64,000 nt of DNA from Bostrychus sinensis. Taxonomy: Eukaryota > Chordata > Actinopteri > Gobiiformes > Eleotridae. Under the pieces are notes generated by a model that did no database searches, was not told the DNA's origin, and saw only the letters and a program-made list of their open reading frames with translations. Both the position numbers and the translations under genes were made by a program. Below, one piece after another: positions 53,881-64,000 of this stretch; the stretch's first letter is position 1; every line of letters starts with the position of its first letter. The DNA lies in NCBI GenBank assembly GCA_020698575.1, contig CM036251.1:3795788-3859787 (forward strand), given 5' to 3'.

Positions 53881-54953
53881 AAGGATTCTCAAACCTTTCA
53901 CAGCAAATGCTCACAAAAGAATCAAGGACCATCTTTAATGACTAGGAATAAACCAGGATTAAACCAAGATTAACTGTGGCTATTCCAGGACTAAACCATG
54001 GCTGAACTAGGCCTAAACCTGGGCTAAATCAGAATTAACCATAACTAATCCAGGACTGAACCAGGACTAAACCAATTAACTGTGATTAACCAGGACTGGC
54101 CACAGCTAAACCAGGATTAAACCTGGACAAACCAAGTCTAATCCAGGACTAAACCAGGACAAACTAGGTCTAGACTAAAATTTACCAGAATTAATCCAGG
54201 ACTAAACCAGTTCTAAGCAAGTACTAAACTAATTAACCAGGTCTAAACCAGAATTAATCCTGGACTAAACTAGCCCAAGGCCAGGTTTAGGTTCATAAAC
54301 CAGGAAAAACTAGGTCTAAACCAGAATTAACCTATATGACTCCAGGACTAAACCATGAGCAGGACTAAACCTGGACTCATTGGGACTAAACTACGGCAAA
54401 ACCAGCCCAGAACCTGGACTAAACCAGGATAAACCAGAACTAATTAGAATCTTGGTCAAAGCTAGGTCTAAACCAAGCTTTATTTAGGACAAACCATAAT
54501 TAATCCAGGACTAAACCAGTTCTAAGTCAGTACTAAACTGATTTACCAGGTCTAAACCAGAATTAACCAGAATTAATCTTGGACTAAACTAACCCAACGC
54601 CAGGACTAAACCAGGAAAAACTAGGTCTAAGCCAGAATTAACCAAAATGAATCCAGGACTAAACCATAATTTACCATGGCCAGGGCAAAATCCGGACTCC
54701 ATTAGGACTAAACTACGGCAAAACCAGCCCAGAACCTGGACTAAACCAGAACTAATCAGAATCTTGGTCAAAACTAGGTCTAAACCAAGCTTTATTTAGG
54801 ACTAACCAGAATTAATCCAGGACTAAACCAGGCCTAAACCATGATTAACCATGACCTGGACTGAATCAGGACTCAGCCAGGACTTCAGTGAACCAGGTCA
54901 GGTCCAAACAAGTCCTAAACTCAAACTAAACCAGGCCTGAAGAACCAAACACT
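53881..54953 (-). mobile_element. 11-bp array inside hAT-like ends, minus
   Basis: Left end AAGGATTCTCAAACCTTTCACAGC resembles the inverted right end of the 50.5-kb element. The interior is the reverse-complement unit AGGACTAAACC with AATTAACC variants. The phrase CTACGGCAAAACCAGCCCAG recurs at about 54391 and 54713, a higher-order period of about 322 bp. The right end (GAACCAAACACTG) is only weakly terminal-like. Confidence 0.65.
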
Positions 54954-55321
54954 GATCCACAAACCTCCTCTCTGGTCTTCCTCTAGCCCTCCAGCTCTAA
55001 CCTCAGCCTCCTTCTATCCGCTGTCAGGGGCCCTGGTCTGGGGGCCCTGGTCTGGGGGCCCCTGGTCTGTCTCCGTCCGTCTCTCGGTGTGGAGCGTGTG
55101 AAGTGAGGAGCTGCACCGAGCTGTCAGCGGCTGTCAGCAGAGCGGCAGGAGACGGGGATCTCCAGCGGAACTGACACAGACCGAGGGATACAGGGCTGAT
55201 ATTAAATATAGATCCAGATGTGTATGGAGCAGGCACAGATACAGGGTTTGTTTTGCATAGAGTGGGCAAGAAGGAAAAGGTTTTGGCTGCAGAATTAAAA
55301 TAGAAAATAAAATAGAAATAG
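54954..55321. other. GC-rich spacer with short GGGGCCCTGGTCT triplication
   Basis: GGGGCCCTGGTCTG occurs three times at 55026-55069. The 101-codon minus frame across it has no motif. Confidence 0.5.
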
Positions 55322-55890
55322 AAATTCAAAGGGTTAAAGAAGACACATTTTTGGGAGTCATAATTGATGAAGATCTGGAAGTCACATGTAAATTATACAA
55401 AAGGAAAAATAGCTAAAGCCATTGCTGTATTACACAAAGTAAAATTCTCTCTAAATAGTTATGCATTATTGACACTGTACAACTCAGATTGTTCCATATT
55501 TAACTTACTGTGTAGAAATCTGGGGATGTAAAACATATACTCAACCTTTATTTATTTTACAGAAAAGAGCTTTGAAAATGATCAGTAATAGTCACTTTAG
55601 AGATCCTTCTAACCCATTGTTTATAAATTTCATGATTTAGTTGACTTTAAAATATTGCAAACAATGTACAAAGCAAATATAAATACTTTACCAATAAATA
55701 TTCAAAAAATGCTTGAAAAAGAGTAAGCACTTACCATTTAAAAGGAACAGAAGTGTTTAAAAACCTAGATTCAGAACTAAAGTGATGGAACGAAATATTG
55801 CAGTATATGGTGTAAAATTATGGAACAATTTTAATAAAGAAACCAAAGAATCAAGGTCACTTAATATATTTTATAAAATGTATTAAATCA
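55322..55890 (+). pseudogene. Non-LTR retrotransposon reverse transcriptase C-terminus, dead
   Basis: Reading across frameshifts: TFLGVIIDEDL, then HVNYTKGKIAKAIAVLHKV and SLNSYALLTLYNS, then VPYLTYCVEIWGCKTYTQ and LFILQKRALKMISNSHFRD. These are the end of the RT domain and the connecting region of L2/CR1-type LINEs. At least two frameshifts and several stops are present. Plus orientation, 5'-truncated. Confidence 0.8.
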
Positions 55891-56149
55891 AGTGTATTAA
55901 ATAGTTATCAAAATGTAAATTAAAGTAGTGGTTTGTGATAAAGTTTGGATGAAGTTTAAAAATTTAATTCAGTTATGTTGAGATGCTAAAATGAAAATGA
56001 AATGTGCAATGTCAATATTTTTTGTTAAAAAGAGGCAGAAAATATAAGATTTTTTTCTTCTCTCTGCTCCTTTTCATTCAAACTTCATGCTGTCATGTAA
56101 ACATTTCTGCTTTCTTTTTTCTCTTTTATATAATGAATGAAAAAAAAAA
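55891..56149. other. AT-rich spacer after LINE
   Basis: Possibly the decayed 3' region of the LINE. Nothing else. Confidence 0.35.
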
Positions 56150-57440
56150 GTTAGGAGTAAAATGAGTCTTAAAAGCTTTAAAAAGGTGTTACATTTTCAA
56201 GACCTTAAAAGTACTTGTATATAGTAGCAACTGTTAATATAATAAAGCCAATAACGTAATAACATTTTGCCAATAATGTAATAATAATAATTAAAAAAAA
56301 AGATACCTGCAGCCTGTAATGAAGTAATACGTAATAAGGATTGTATTTCTGTCTGGTGCACAACACACTTTTTCCCCCAATTTTTTGTGGTCAAGCTATC
56401 ATGTGTAATAAAAATAAATAAAGTTGAAATATTTGATGCAACTTATTTGTGTGTAAAGGAAACACAGTCAGCTGCCAACGTGTACTGTAGCTGCAGAGGA
56501 AACACTGTACACTGAGATCTGAATACACTTCACATCAGTGAATTAAATAACACTGCTCCACGCTTAAAAGGTTTATAAAAAATAATGTGGCTAGACGATT
56601 TTGTACTACAGGTAATTCTCAGTGTTGGATCTTAAAACCAGAAATGAGAGAGTGCTGCAAATTGGCCACCCGCTACTTTTGAAGAGCAAACTGCACTAAA
56701 CCTGAAAAAATACAAAAAAACACAACTTTTTTTCGTCTAATTTAAGAACACGATCTAACTCAGCGGTCAGGTTTTTTTGTTGTACTACTAAAGATCTTTT
56801 TCATATTGAAGTGGCGAGCTGGTAGGACCACTCTTTGTTTTTTTGGTTTTTGGCCTTGGATTATGGACCTCTCTTTTTGTTTTTTCTTAAAAACTGAACT
56901 CTAAAAGGAACCCTCAAAAAAGGGGAAAAAAAAAGACTTTCAACAAACTTGTTTACAGACTGAACTGAAACCCTAACAAAAGGAAAAAAACCTTGAACAG
57001 AGAATTGTCTTAATTTATGCATTGTCTTTATTTTGTTGTTGTTCCACTTCCTCTTTTCCAGTTTTGTTCAATATATTTTCTTTACATTTAACATCTTTTG
57101 TCTTTGGGCTCATCATTCACGCACACCCGGGCTTCATAAAAAAAAACGTTTCTTCTGCGCGTTAGTCGAATAATCCCATTGCAATAAATTAGCCCATCTA
57201 TATAACGCCATGTTACATAGTTAAACATGAAAACACAATCAACACAAACAATAACTACACTAAACAGGACACTGGGCACTCCTATTAATGTCTTACTACA
57301 TTATTGGCAAAATATTATTACATTATTGGCTAAAAAACTTTATTGCATAATTAGTAAGTTATGATGTTATTGGCTTTTTTACATATAAAATTCCTATTAT
57401 TGGGCGTTATTACATTATAGTTTATTATATATATTTTATG
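56150..57440. mobile_element. Composite region: inverted CAATAATGTAATA ends around family D sequence
   Basis: Left 56235-56290 (CCAATAACGTAATAAC, CCAATAATGTAATAAT) and right 57285-57395 (TACATTATTGGC repeated, TTATTGGCTTTT) are inverted-repeat-rich. Between them 56750-57165 matches family D copy 24357-25290 (GGCGAGCTGGTAGGACCAC, GGCCTTGGATTATGGAC, CTTCATAAA, CGTTTCTTCTGC). A DNA element of about 1.2 kb is likely, but boundaries are not fixed. Confidence 0.45.
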
Positions 57441-57489
57441 TCACATATTATGGTCATCTGGGCTGCAACATAATCTTCTCTCTTCTGGC

Positions 57490-57690
57490 CTTTCTAATGT
57501 GGCTCAGTCGGTTGAGATGTTTGCCCATTAACCTGGAGGTTGGCGGTTCAATTCCTGTGTGTCCTGTGTGTGACTGTGTTTAGTGGTGATTGGAGCAGAA
57601 TGGCAGCCACTCTTCCATCAGTCTGCCCCAGGGCTTAGAGAAGTTAGAGAAGCTTCTAAAGCGCAGTATGAACCCAAATCCATTGTTATT
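57490..57690 (+). mobile_element. tRNA-derived SINE, plus, truncated
   Basis: TGGCTCAGTCGGTTGAGATG is a good A-box region, GGCGGTTCAATTCC a B-box, followed by ATGGCAGCCACTCTTCC, CAGTCTGCCCCAGGG and AAAGCGCAGTATG. It has lost the middle of the body. Confidence 0.8.
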
Positions 57691-58273
57691 TACCGTATTT
57701 TCCGCACTATAAGGCGCATCGGATTATAAGGCGCACCTTCAATTAATGGCCTATTTTAAAACTGTTTTCACATATAGGGCGCACCGCATTATAAGGCGCA
57801 TCCACTAGATGGCGATGTGCTACAGGGAATGTCAATAAAACAGTCAGATAAGTCAGTCAGTCAAACTTTATTAATAGAATACAAACCAGCGTTCTTACAA
57901 CTCCCTCGTTGAAAACAATGTATTTCCAACTCCATTTGTCACAGTTCAAAGCTACATGAACAGCGCTCGAGCGCTCAGTTTTCTGTCCCCTCAATGTCGC
58001 AACTCTTCTACTGAGATGGAGCAAAGGCCGCGCCTCCTTGTTCTTTTGCGGCAGGATCCATAAACACGCCTATGGCACACATGAACAGCTGGGACTGGAA
58101 TTCCCCTTTACCGTTTTTACCGCTGTCACTTCGGCGACGCCCCCTGAATACGGTAGCCATAATTAATCCAACATTGATCCATATATAAGGCGCATCGGAT
58201 TATAAGGCGCACTGTCGGTTTTTGAGAAAATTAAAGGCTTTTAGGTGCGCCTTATAGTGCAGAAAATACGGTA
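57691..58273. mobile_element. DNA element with TACCGTATTTTCC ends
   Basis: Termini TACCGTATTTTCCGCACTAT / ATAGTGCAGAAAATACGGTA and subterminal TATAAGGCGCA repeats. A widely distributed fish MITE of 583 bp, noncoding. Superfamily not assigned. It lies at the tail of the SINE. Confidence 0.85.
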
Positions 58274-58306
58274 TTCTTATTCTCATTATAAGCTGTGGTC
58301 GTATGG

Positions 58307-58809
58307 GAATCGAAATCATATTGTGAGGTTCTTAACAAGGTTCTTTTTGTACTTAAAGTGGACATATTCTGCTTTTATTCATATTTACCTTCTTTACCGT
58401 CTTGGTTGTGCCTCCAGAACAGTAGCACATTTTTCTTTTATCAACATGATCTGACTAAAAGAAAATGTTTTTAAATTTGGAATTTTCAGGTGCCTTAAAA
58501 ATCAGGTGAAGAGGCCAGCAGAGTATTGCAGTCTTTCCTACATAATCAAAGAAAAAGAGCTTTTTATTTCCTTAAAAATGTCTGTGAGGAATCAGTGGAA
58601 ACAGAGTATATATACTGTTTTGTTTTTTGTTTTTTTTTGATAAATGGATGAGAGCAGACTGGATGTAGAGGGCTTGTTGTTGATTGGTCAGTGCTTCCTG
58701 GAGTGGGTGGGGCTTTGTGGTGGAATTGAGCTTTCTGAGGCCTTCGAAACTCAGCGCCAGAGAATACAGGATAACTCAAACAGGCGTGAATGAATTAAAA
58801 CACAACTCC
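58307..58809. repeat. Pasted-in 503-bp block (partial copy of 61375-61882)
   Basis: Nearly identical over its length to 61375-61882 (about eight small differences by eye). Flanked by a direct repeat, 58251-58310 (60 bp) and 58809-58862 (54 bp), that comprises the end of the preceding DNA element plus unique sequence. Includes a minus-strand B-subtype repeat cut at ACACAACTCC. Confidence 0.85.
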
Positions 58810-58862
58810 TTATAGTGCGGAAAATACGATATTCTCATTATAAGCTGTGGTCGTATGGGAAT

Positions 58863-59400
58863 TTAAGATGAAATTCTATCATCAGTGGCATCGTGAGCTT
58901 AATTATTCAAACTTGTACATGAAAGAATCGGTGCAAATGTCAGCCTTTCATGCATATATCATGAATATATATTATCCTGTAGCATTGACCTAATTATCCA
59001 TCTTTGTTAATTAACCTCGCCCCTCAGAAAACCCCCTGCCGTCCCCCACCGCCTTTGTTTTTTTTTACTTTACAAAGTGATTACATGTTTAATTACCAGT
59101 GTCGGACCTCGCTTCAGGGCCACTCCTAAATCCATATTGATATTTCTGCAGAGTTTCTCAGGCCGATGATGGCTTACCGGGGAAAATAATGAAGATGATT
59201 TGCAACTTTTAGCCGGCTCTGTTTACTCTGTTTTCTCTGGAGGCTAATGATCTGAAGCTGGGAATTATGCAGCGAAGTGAAGTGCAGAGAGGAGATCGAT
59301 GAGGAGCCGGGCCCCTGTCAACGCCGGGGTTTTCTGCCGCTGACAGGAGGGAGAGCCGAGAGAGCAGGAGTTTATTAGACACACGCACCTTCAGTCAACG
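58863..59400. other. Unique GC-richer stretch, candidate conserved element
   Basis: No repeat match. Balanced composition with homeobox-like ATTA/TAAT motifs (TTAATTAACC, GTTTAATTACC). No exon visible. Confidence 0.35.
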
Positions 59401-59689
59401 CAGAGATTTAGCCATATTTCTTTCTAATTTACTTGTCAAAATAAACGGTGAAATGTTAAATTTCTGACAACTACTATTTGCAAAGAAAAAGCCGTGTTTA
59501 TATAATTTTACAAGTCTGGCTATCCATCGTAACTCTGCTCTGGTCTCTGTCTTGTTCAGAGTTTAATTTTAAGGGAGAACAGATAGACATAGATTAAACT
59601 ATATCTGGATGAATTTGGATAGACATAAAACCAATCAGAAAAGAAGAGGCAGCAAGGACAGACAGTACACCTCTGAGCCAGTGCCATTA

Positions 59690-60470
59690 AAACTGAGAGC
59701 TGCTGAACACTTCTCAGACCTTTATTGCAGTAAGATCTGGCTTAGACCTGGTTTAGATCTGGATTTCATGTTGTTCTTGTTCACTCAGTGCTGCTGAACT
59801 CTAACCCTGGTTTATTTCTGTTTTATACCATGCTTTAGTTCTGGCTTAGACCTGGATTTCATGTTGTTCTTTTTTATTAAGTGCTGCTGATCTCCTCTCA
59901 GACCTTATTCATGGTAAGACCTGGTTTAGGCCTGGTTTAGACCTGGATTTCATGTTGTTCTTGTTTATTAAGAGCTGCTGAACTCCTCTCAGACCTTAAT
60001 TGCAGTAAGACCTGGTTTAGACCTGGTTTAGATCTGCTTTAGACCTGGTTTAGACCTGGTTTAGACCTGGTTTAGATCTGCTTTAGACCTGGTTTAGACC
60101 TGGTTAGGACCTGGTTAGACCTGTGATTTCATGTTGTTCTTGTTTATTAAGTGCTGCTGAACTCCTTCCAGATCTTAATAGCAGTAAAACCTGGTTTAGA
60201 CCTGGTTTAGATCTGCTTTAGACCTGGTTTAGACCTGGTTTAGATCTGCTTTAGACCTGGTTTAGACCTGGTTTAGATCTGCTTTAGACCTGGTTTAGAC
60301 CTGGTTTAGATCTGCTTTAGACCTGGTTTAGACCTGGTTAGAGCTGTGATTTCATGTTGTTCTTGTTTATTAAGAGCTGCTGAACTCCTCTCAGACCTTA
60401 ATTGCAGTAAGACCTGGTTTAGACCTGGTTTAGATCTGCTTTAGACCTGGTTTAGGGTTAGAAAAAAAAT
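59690..60470 (+). repeat. 11-bp CTGGTTTAGAC array with higher-order units
   Basis: Units CTGGTTTAGAC and CTGCTTTAGAC. The longer phrase ATTTCATGTTGTTCTTG recurs at about 59764, 59855, 59947, 60126 and 60350, followed each time by GCTGCTGAACTCC-type sequence. No hAT-like ends found beside it. Confidence 0.92.
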
Positions 60471-61026
60471 ACCAATGACTGTCGCCCCTGTGGAGTTCCC
60501 TGTTACTTTAAAACTTTAAATCTTACAAAGTTGTAATTCAAACTTCTGGACATGCATGTAAACAAAATGACTCACTCTCAAGCTGTGGGTTGAGGCCCCC
60601 TCTTGGGCCAGTGATGTTGGAAATGATCAGTGATGTTAAATCTGCCAACCTGAGACGTACTGCTCTGAGCTGGTTTGTTTATTCCAGACATAATGACTTC
60701 TGCTGGACTTCAGCTCAGGTGGGACACGCTCACGTCGCTGCTTATTGAATGTAAAGTCAGGAAATATTGTTATTCTTACCTCGAGCCTGAATACAGATCT
60801 CTCCCATCACACGTAGGAGGACTTAAGTGAGTTTTCCGCCGCAGAGAAAGGGGATACAGTATACAGCTATTCCCCATAGACTCCAATGTAAAAATACATG
60901 TTTATATTCAGCCAAACAGTATCTAATTACTGCAGAATTGTAGTCCATTTTCCACATTTCTCTTGTTATTCAACCACAGGCTACTACAGAAAACTTGAAA
61001 ACATATATTTACATTTGCCCAAAAAC
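60471..61026. other. Noncoding spacer
   Basis: Nothing recognised. Confidence 0.4.
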
Positions 61027-61380
61027 TAGGGGTAGGTAAAAATATCGATTCATCAGTCCATTGCAATTTATTTTCCCTCAATTCAATACTGATTCAGAAA
61101 ATCCTATGAATAGATTCAAGCTCCAGGCCAGTGGGGGCGCTGTGAGCCACACCCTTGTGTAATTCGCATTGTACAGATAGATTTGCTTAAATAAACCATA
61201 ACAGGAAAAGATGTTGGGGTCAGTTTGTTCTTAATGATTAGAAATATTGCACATATTATAATTTAAAAATATCACCAGGTAGATATTTATTTGTGCATTT
61301 ACTTATTGAATCAGTATTGAAGCATTTAAATCAGTGTTGTTTCGAATCGATATTGAATTGGATTGCAACCTAAAGAATCG
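61027..61380. mobile_element. MITE-like remnant with AGGGGTAGGT / AATCGAT motifs
   Basis: ACTAGGGGTAGGTAAAAATATCG at the left; GAATCGATATTGAATTGG and AAGAATCGAAATC at the right. Resembles hAT-like MITEs of fish. The right part continues into the block copied to 58307. Confidence 0.5.
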
Positions 61381-61882
61381 AAATCATATTGTGAGGTTCT
61401 TAACAAGGTTCTTTTTGTACTTAAAGTGGACATATTCTGCTTTTATTCATATTTACCTTCTTTACCGTCTTGGTTGTGCCTCCAGAACAGTAGCACATTT
61501 TACAGCTTTTATCAACATGATCTGACTAAAAGAAAATGTTTTTAAATTTGGAATTTTCAGGTGCCATAAAAATCAGATGAAGAGGCCAGCAGAGTATTGC
61601 AGTCTTTTCTACATAATCAAAGAAAAAGAGCTTTTTATTTCCTTAAAAATGTCTGTGAGGAATCAGTGGAAACAGAGTATATATACTTTTTTGTTTTTTG
61701 TTTTGTTTTTTGATAAATGGATGAGAGCAGACTGGATGTAGAGGGCTTGTTGTTGATTGGTCAGTGCTTCCTGGAGTGGGTGGGGCTTTGTGGTGGAATT
61801 GAGCTTTCTGAGGCCTTCGAAACTCAGCGCCAGAGAATACAGGATAACTCAAACAGGCGTGAATGAATGAAAACACAACTCC
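61375..61882. repeat. Donor-like copy of the 58307-58809 block
   Basis: Here the block continues naturally on both sides: GAATCGAAATC belongs to the MITE-like remnant at the left, and the B-subtype repeat goes on past ACAACTCC to CAGGTCTGG and TTTTGCAGAATAC at the right. That makes this the source-like context. Confidence 0.8.
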
Positions 61883-61925
61883 AGGTCTGGATTTGTGAGA
61901 GAGGAGAGGCCCATTTTGCAGAATA
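61560..61925 (-). repeat. Family A/B repeat, B subtype, minus
   Basis: GGATGTAGAGGGCTTG, GATTGGTCAGTGCTTCCTGG, GGGTGGGGCTTTGTGG, CTGAGGCCTTCGAAACTCAG and ACACAACTCCAGGTCTGG. Confidence 0.8.
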
Positions 61926-62678
61926 CAGCAACCTTTCTCATTTTTCTAACAGGGACAGACACATTTAACTTCCTTTTTGTAAAGTGACGAGTCTAAGTTA
62001 AAATTAAAATCCCTCAATCTTTCCGTCTTATCTGCGTCTAACCCGCCTCTCTGCCATCACTCTCTCAGATCTCTTCTTTGTGCCTCTCTGACGATGCGTT
62101 CGGGGTCTAAGGGGAGCGCGGGGAAACTGCGGGTGTCACTGGTGAAATATTCATGGTGCGTTCGCTTGTGTTTGACACCTCGGTACTCTCCAGCCTCATT
62201 CCCGTTTCCTCACAGCGCTTCCTTCTTTTTTTTTGTCTCCTCTCTTCCTCAAAGCCGACTGCCATTCAACATGTAGCATGAACGGAATCCTCCACGTTTA
62301 CATTTTCATAAAAGAATGAGCCTTTATCGCCGCTCGTAAGTGTATTTTAACGCCGCTTTGAACGATCCAACGTTTTTACAGCCATTCCCGCCACAAAGGG
62401 AACATTTCATCGGGTTTTTAAATTAATGGGAAAATCCTAAATTGAGTGACTTCTCAGAAAGACGTCCTGCACAAAAGGATCCAATGGTTTTGATGACCAG
62501 AATCTAATTATTAGACACGGTTAGGAGCTGACAATACAATACTCGTGGTGCGATATGTTCTGGGAAAGCTGGAATAGAGAAGATAATATGAACAATTTGA
62601 ACAATGAATGACGACTTGAATAGGTAGACCTTGTACCTGATAAAGTGGCCACCAGTTTCTTCTGCTGCTGGATCTGCT
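61926..62678. other. Unique spacer, GC-richer at 61980-62440
   Basis: Candidate conserved noncoding DNA. The 60-codon frame at 62094-62276 has no motif. Confidence 0.35.
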
Positions 62679-63236
62679 TTAACCTCTTAAACCCGAACAG
62701 AGCCCGACGGAGCTCCGCCCCCTTGCGTCCGCTTGTTGGGACCATAGCGGGGAGATACAAGCGGCTGACACACACATGTTTGACATCCTCGTGTTCGGAC
62801 AATTCAGTGGCAACAAAACTATCTACTTCAATTTCTATTCAACAGTTGGATTCCGCCTGGATTTTTTAAAAATAAAACATGTATATCTTTCCATTACTTT
62901 GTTTATTTGGCACAAATTTTGCTGCAGTAGACCAAGATATGTGACATTTTCAATTTATGTTGTTATTTGCTTCACTACAGGAAGGAAAAAGGCTTTTTTG
63001 GAGGCAAATATGTGTTTTTTTTTTCAGGCGGAAATTAGAATAATCCATTTCAACCTCAGTTTATGGTCAAACAATATAATTTATTAATATTATTTCTCTT
63101 CCACAGTAATCCCCAAAGTCCACCAATTAATTTGCTACCAAGGTTCGCTATGTACACCTAGTAAATGCTAAGTAAAACCTTAATAAATGTAGATATAGAA
63201 TTTTCAGGAAAAAGGCCTCAGAGCTTAACAGGTTAA
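62679..63236 (-). mobile_element. TTAA element family E, copy 2 (complete)
   Basis: TTAA at 62679-62682 and 63233-63236, with inner termini CCTCTTAAAC and GCTTAACAGG. 558 bp. It aligns in reverse with 9417-10395 and lacks the LTR-like insertion, so it is the empty-site reference. The 103-codon frame inside is probably fortuitous. Confidence 0.8.
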
Positions 63237-63267
63237 GGTTATTGTGTGTTCAGAGATGATCTTCTGC

Positions 63268-63450
63268 AGACTCTGTGGCAAGGTGGCAGAGTGGTAAACA
63301 CTACTGCCTCACAGCAAGAAGGTCACAGTTTGGATGCTCAGACCATGCATGGCCTTTCTGTGTGGAATTTCCATGTTCTCCCTGTGTCTGGGCGGGTTTC
63401 CTCAGGGAATACTCCTCCATCAACCTCAGAACATGCAAAATAGGGCAGGA
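63268..63450 (+). mobile_element. Composite fish repeat (family F), 5' part
   Basis: GGCAAGGTGGCAGAGTGGTAA, CTGCCTCACAGCAAGAAGGTC, GGCCTTTCTGTGTGGAATTT, CATGTTCTCCCTGTGTCTGG, GGGTTTCCTC. The 3' half is missing. Confidence 0.85.
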
Positions 63451-63489
63451 TCCTAGCTTAAGACCTGGAGTGCGCACTGTGGTCCTGAC

Positions 63490-63712
63490 AGGTTGGTAAA
63501 TTTATATCGCACTTTTCTACCTCCATGGGTACTCAAAGCACTTTACATCAAGGAACCATTCACCCTTTTACACACACATTCATACACCAGTGGGCGCAGA
63601 CACTGGAGGCAAGGTGGGTTAAGTGTCTTGCCCAAGGACACAACAACAGTATGCAGTAACCTTCTGGTTAGCAGACAAGTGGCTCTACCAACTGAGCTAC
63701 TGCTGCCCAAAT
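63490..63712 (-). mobile_element. tRNA-derived SINE, minus, with intact A-box
   Basis: Tail ATATCGCACTTTTC, AAGCACTTTACATC, body AAGTGTCTTGCCCAAGGAC. The reverse-complement head reads GGGCAGCAGTAGCTCAGTTGG, containing a perfect tRNA A-box (TAGCTCAGTTGG). Confidence 0.85.
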
Positions 63713-64000
63713 GGGTCAAATGCAGAGGACAAAATTGCCTACAGGGACAGTGAAGTCTATTGCTAAGACACCAGAAGCCTCATTTATGCAACAGTATGAA
63801 CAGAAATTGTAGTGTGTGTTATAGTTTGTAGTTTTCAGAAATAATTAAAGCTAACTATGATATCTTAGTGAGTAGCTTTTTATTCGTGTTTTACCAGCAG
63901 CTTGTATAGCTCTCTGGAGTTACAGAGCGATAGAGGACGAGGACAAGAAGCCCTGGAAATTGAGTTGATCTACCACTAAAATCATATTAAAAACATAATT
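63713..64000. other. Noncoding spacer
   Basis: Nothing recognised. Confidence 0.45.

Noticed and set aside
63490..63712. Functional tRNA gene (perfect A-box, cloverleaf-like head)
   Set aside because: The sequence continues into a SINE body and tail shared with five other loci, and the B-box is degenerate.

Overview
This window reads as noncoding DNA from a teleost fish. The evidence is its repeat content: tRNA-headed SINEs, a widespread fish composite repeat, short nonautonomous hAT, PIF/Harbinger and TTAA-target DNA transposons, solo LTRs and decayed LINE reverse-transcriptase fragments. Long AT-rich spacers with intron-like or intergenic texture separate them. I cannot name the species. 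No complete protein-coding gene, rRNA, functional tRNA gene or CRISPR array is visible. Nearly all long open frames are by-products of tandem repeats that lack stop codons; the longest, at 14215-17289, is one of these.

Layout. 1-6660: spacer with repeat fragments, an LTR-like piece (about 1697), a TTAA element (2388-2785) and a local 104-bp duplication. 6664-7852: a 25-bp minisatellite. 9417-10395: a TTAA element split by an LTR-like insertion. 11077-12870: an hAT-like element invaded by a SINE and another repeat. 13687-19410: a duplicated unit offset by 3,362 bp, each copy carrying a large AC-rich 15-bp array, with ~300-bp higher-order periodicity in the first array and an exact 780-bp period in the second. 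20431-25290: DNA transposons, a 23-bp minisatellite abutting a truncated SINE, and a CACTG-ended element nested inside an hAT-like element. 25970-32345: inverted dispersed repeats, two near-identical 742-bp TTAA elements and a SINE inside an hAT.

33826-34470, 45477-46148 and 47686-48621 are three internally deleted Harbinger elements that still carry the first codons of their proteins. 35438-36105 is a dimeric hAT element sharing one 8-bp target duplication. 38858-39478 is a solo LTR with a perfect 5-bp duplication. 45079-45149 is the only convincing candidate host exon, a 5' UTR plus start codon with good splice sites. 49084-49345 and 55322-55890 are dead LINE fragments. 50475-51535, 53881-54953 and 59690-60470 are arrays of an 11-bp CTGGTTTAG motif; the first two sit between hAT-like termini. 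57490-58862 is a SINE, a DNA transposon and a pasted-in 503-bp block whose donor-like copy lies at 61375-61882.

The GC-richer non-repetitive stretches (3400-3760, 6255-6660, 25430-25740, 30390-30830, 37560-37915, 41050-41480, 44580-45340, 58863-59400, 61980-62640) are where conserved noncoding elements would most likely be found. That is an inference, since no alignment could be run. The main biological content is a layered insertion history. It can be read because several elements have a second copy in the window that serves as an empty-site or donor reference.
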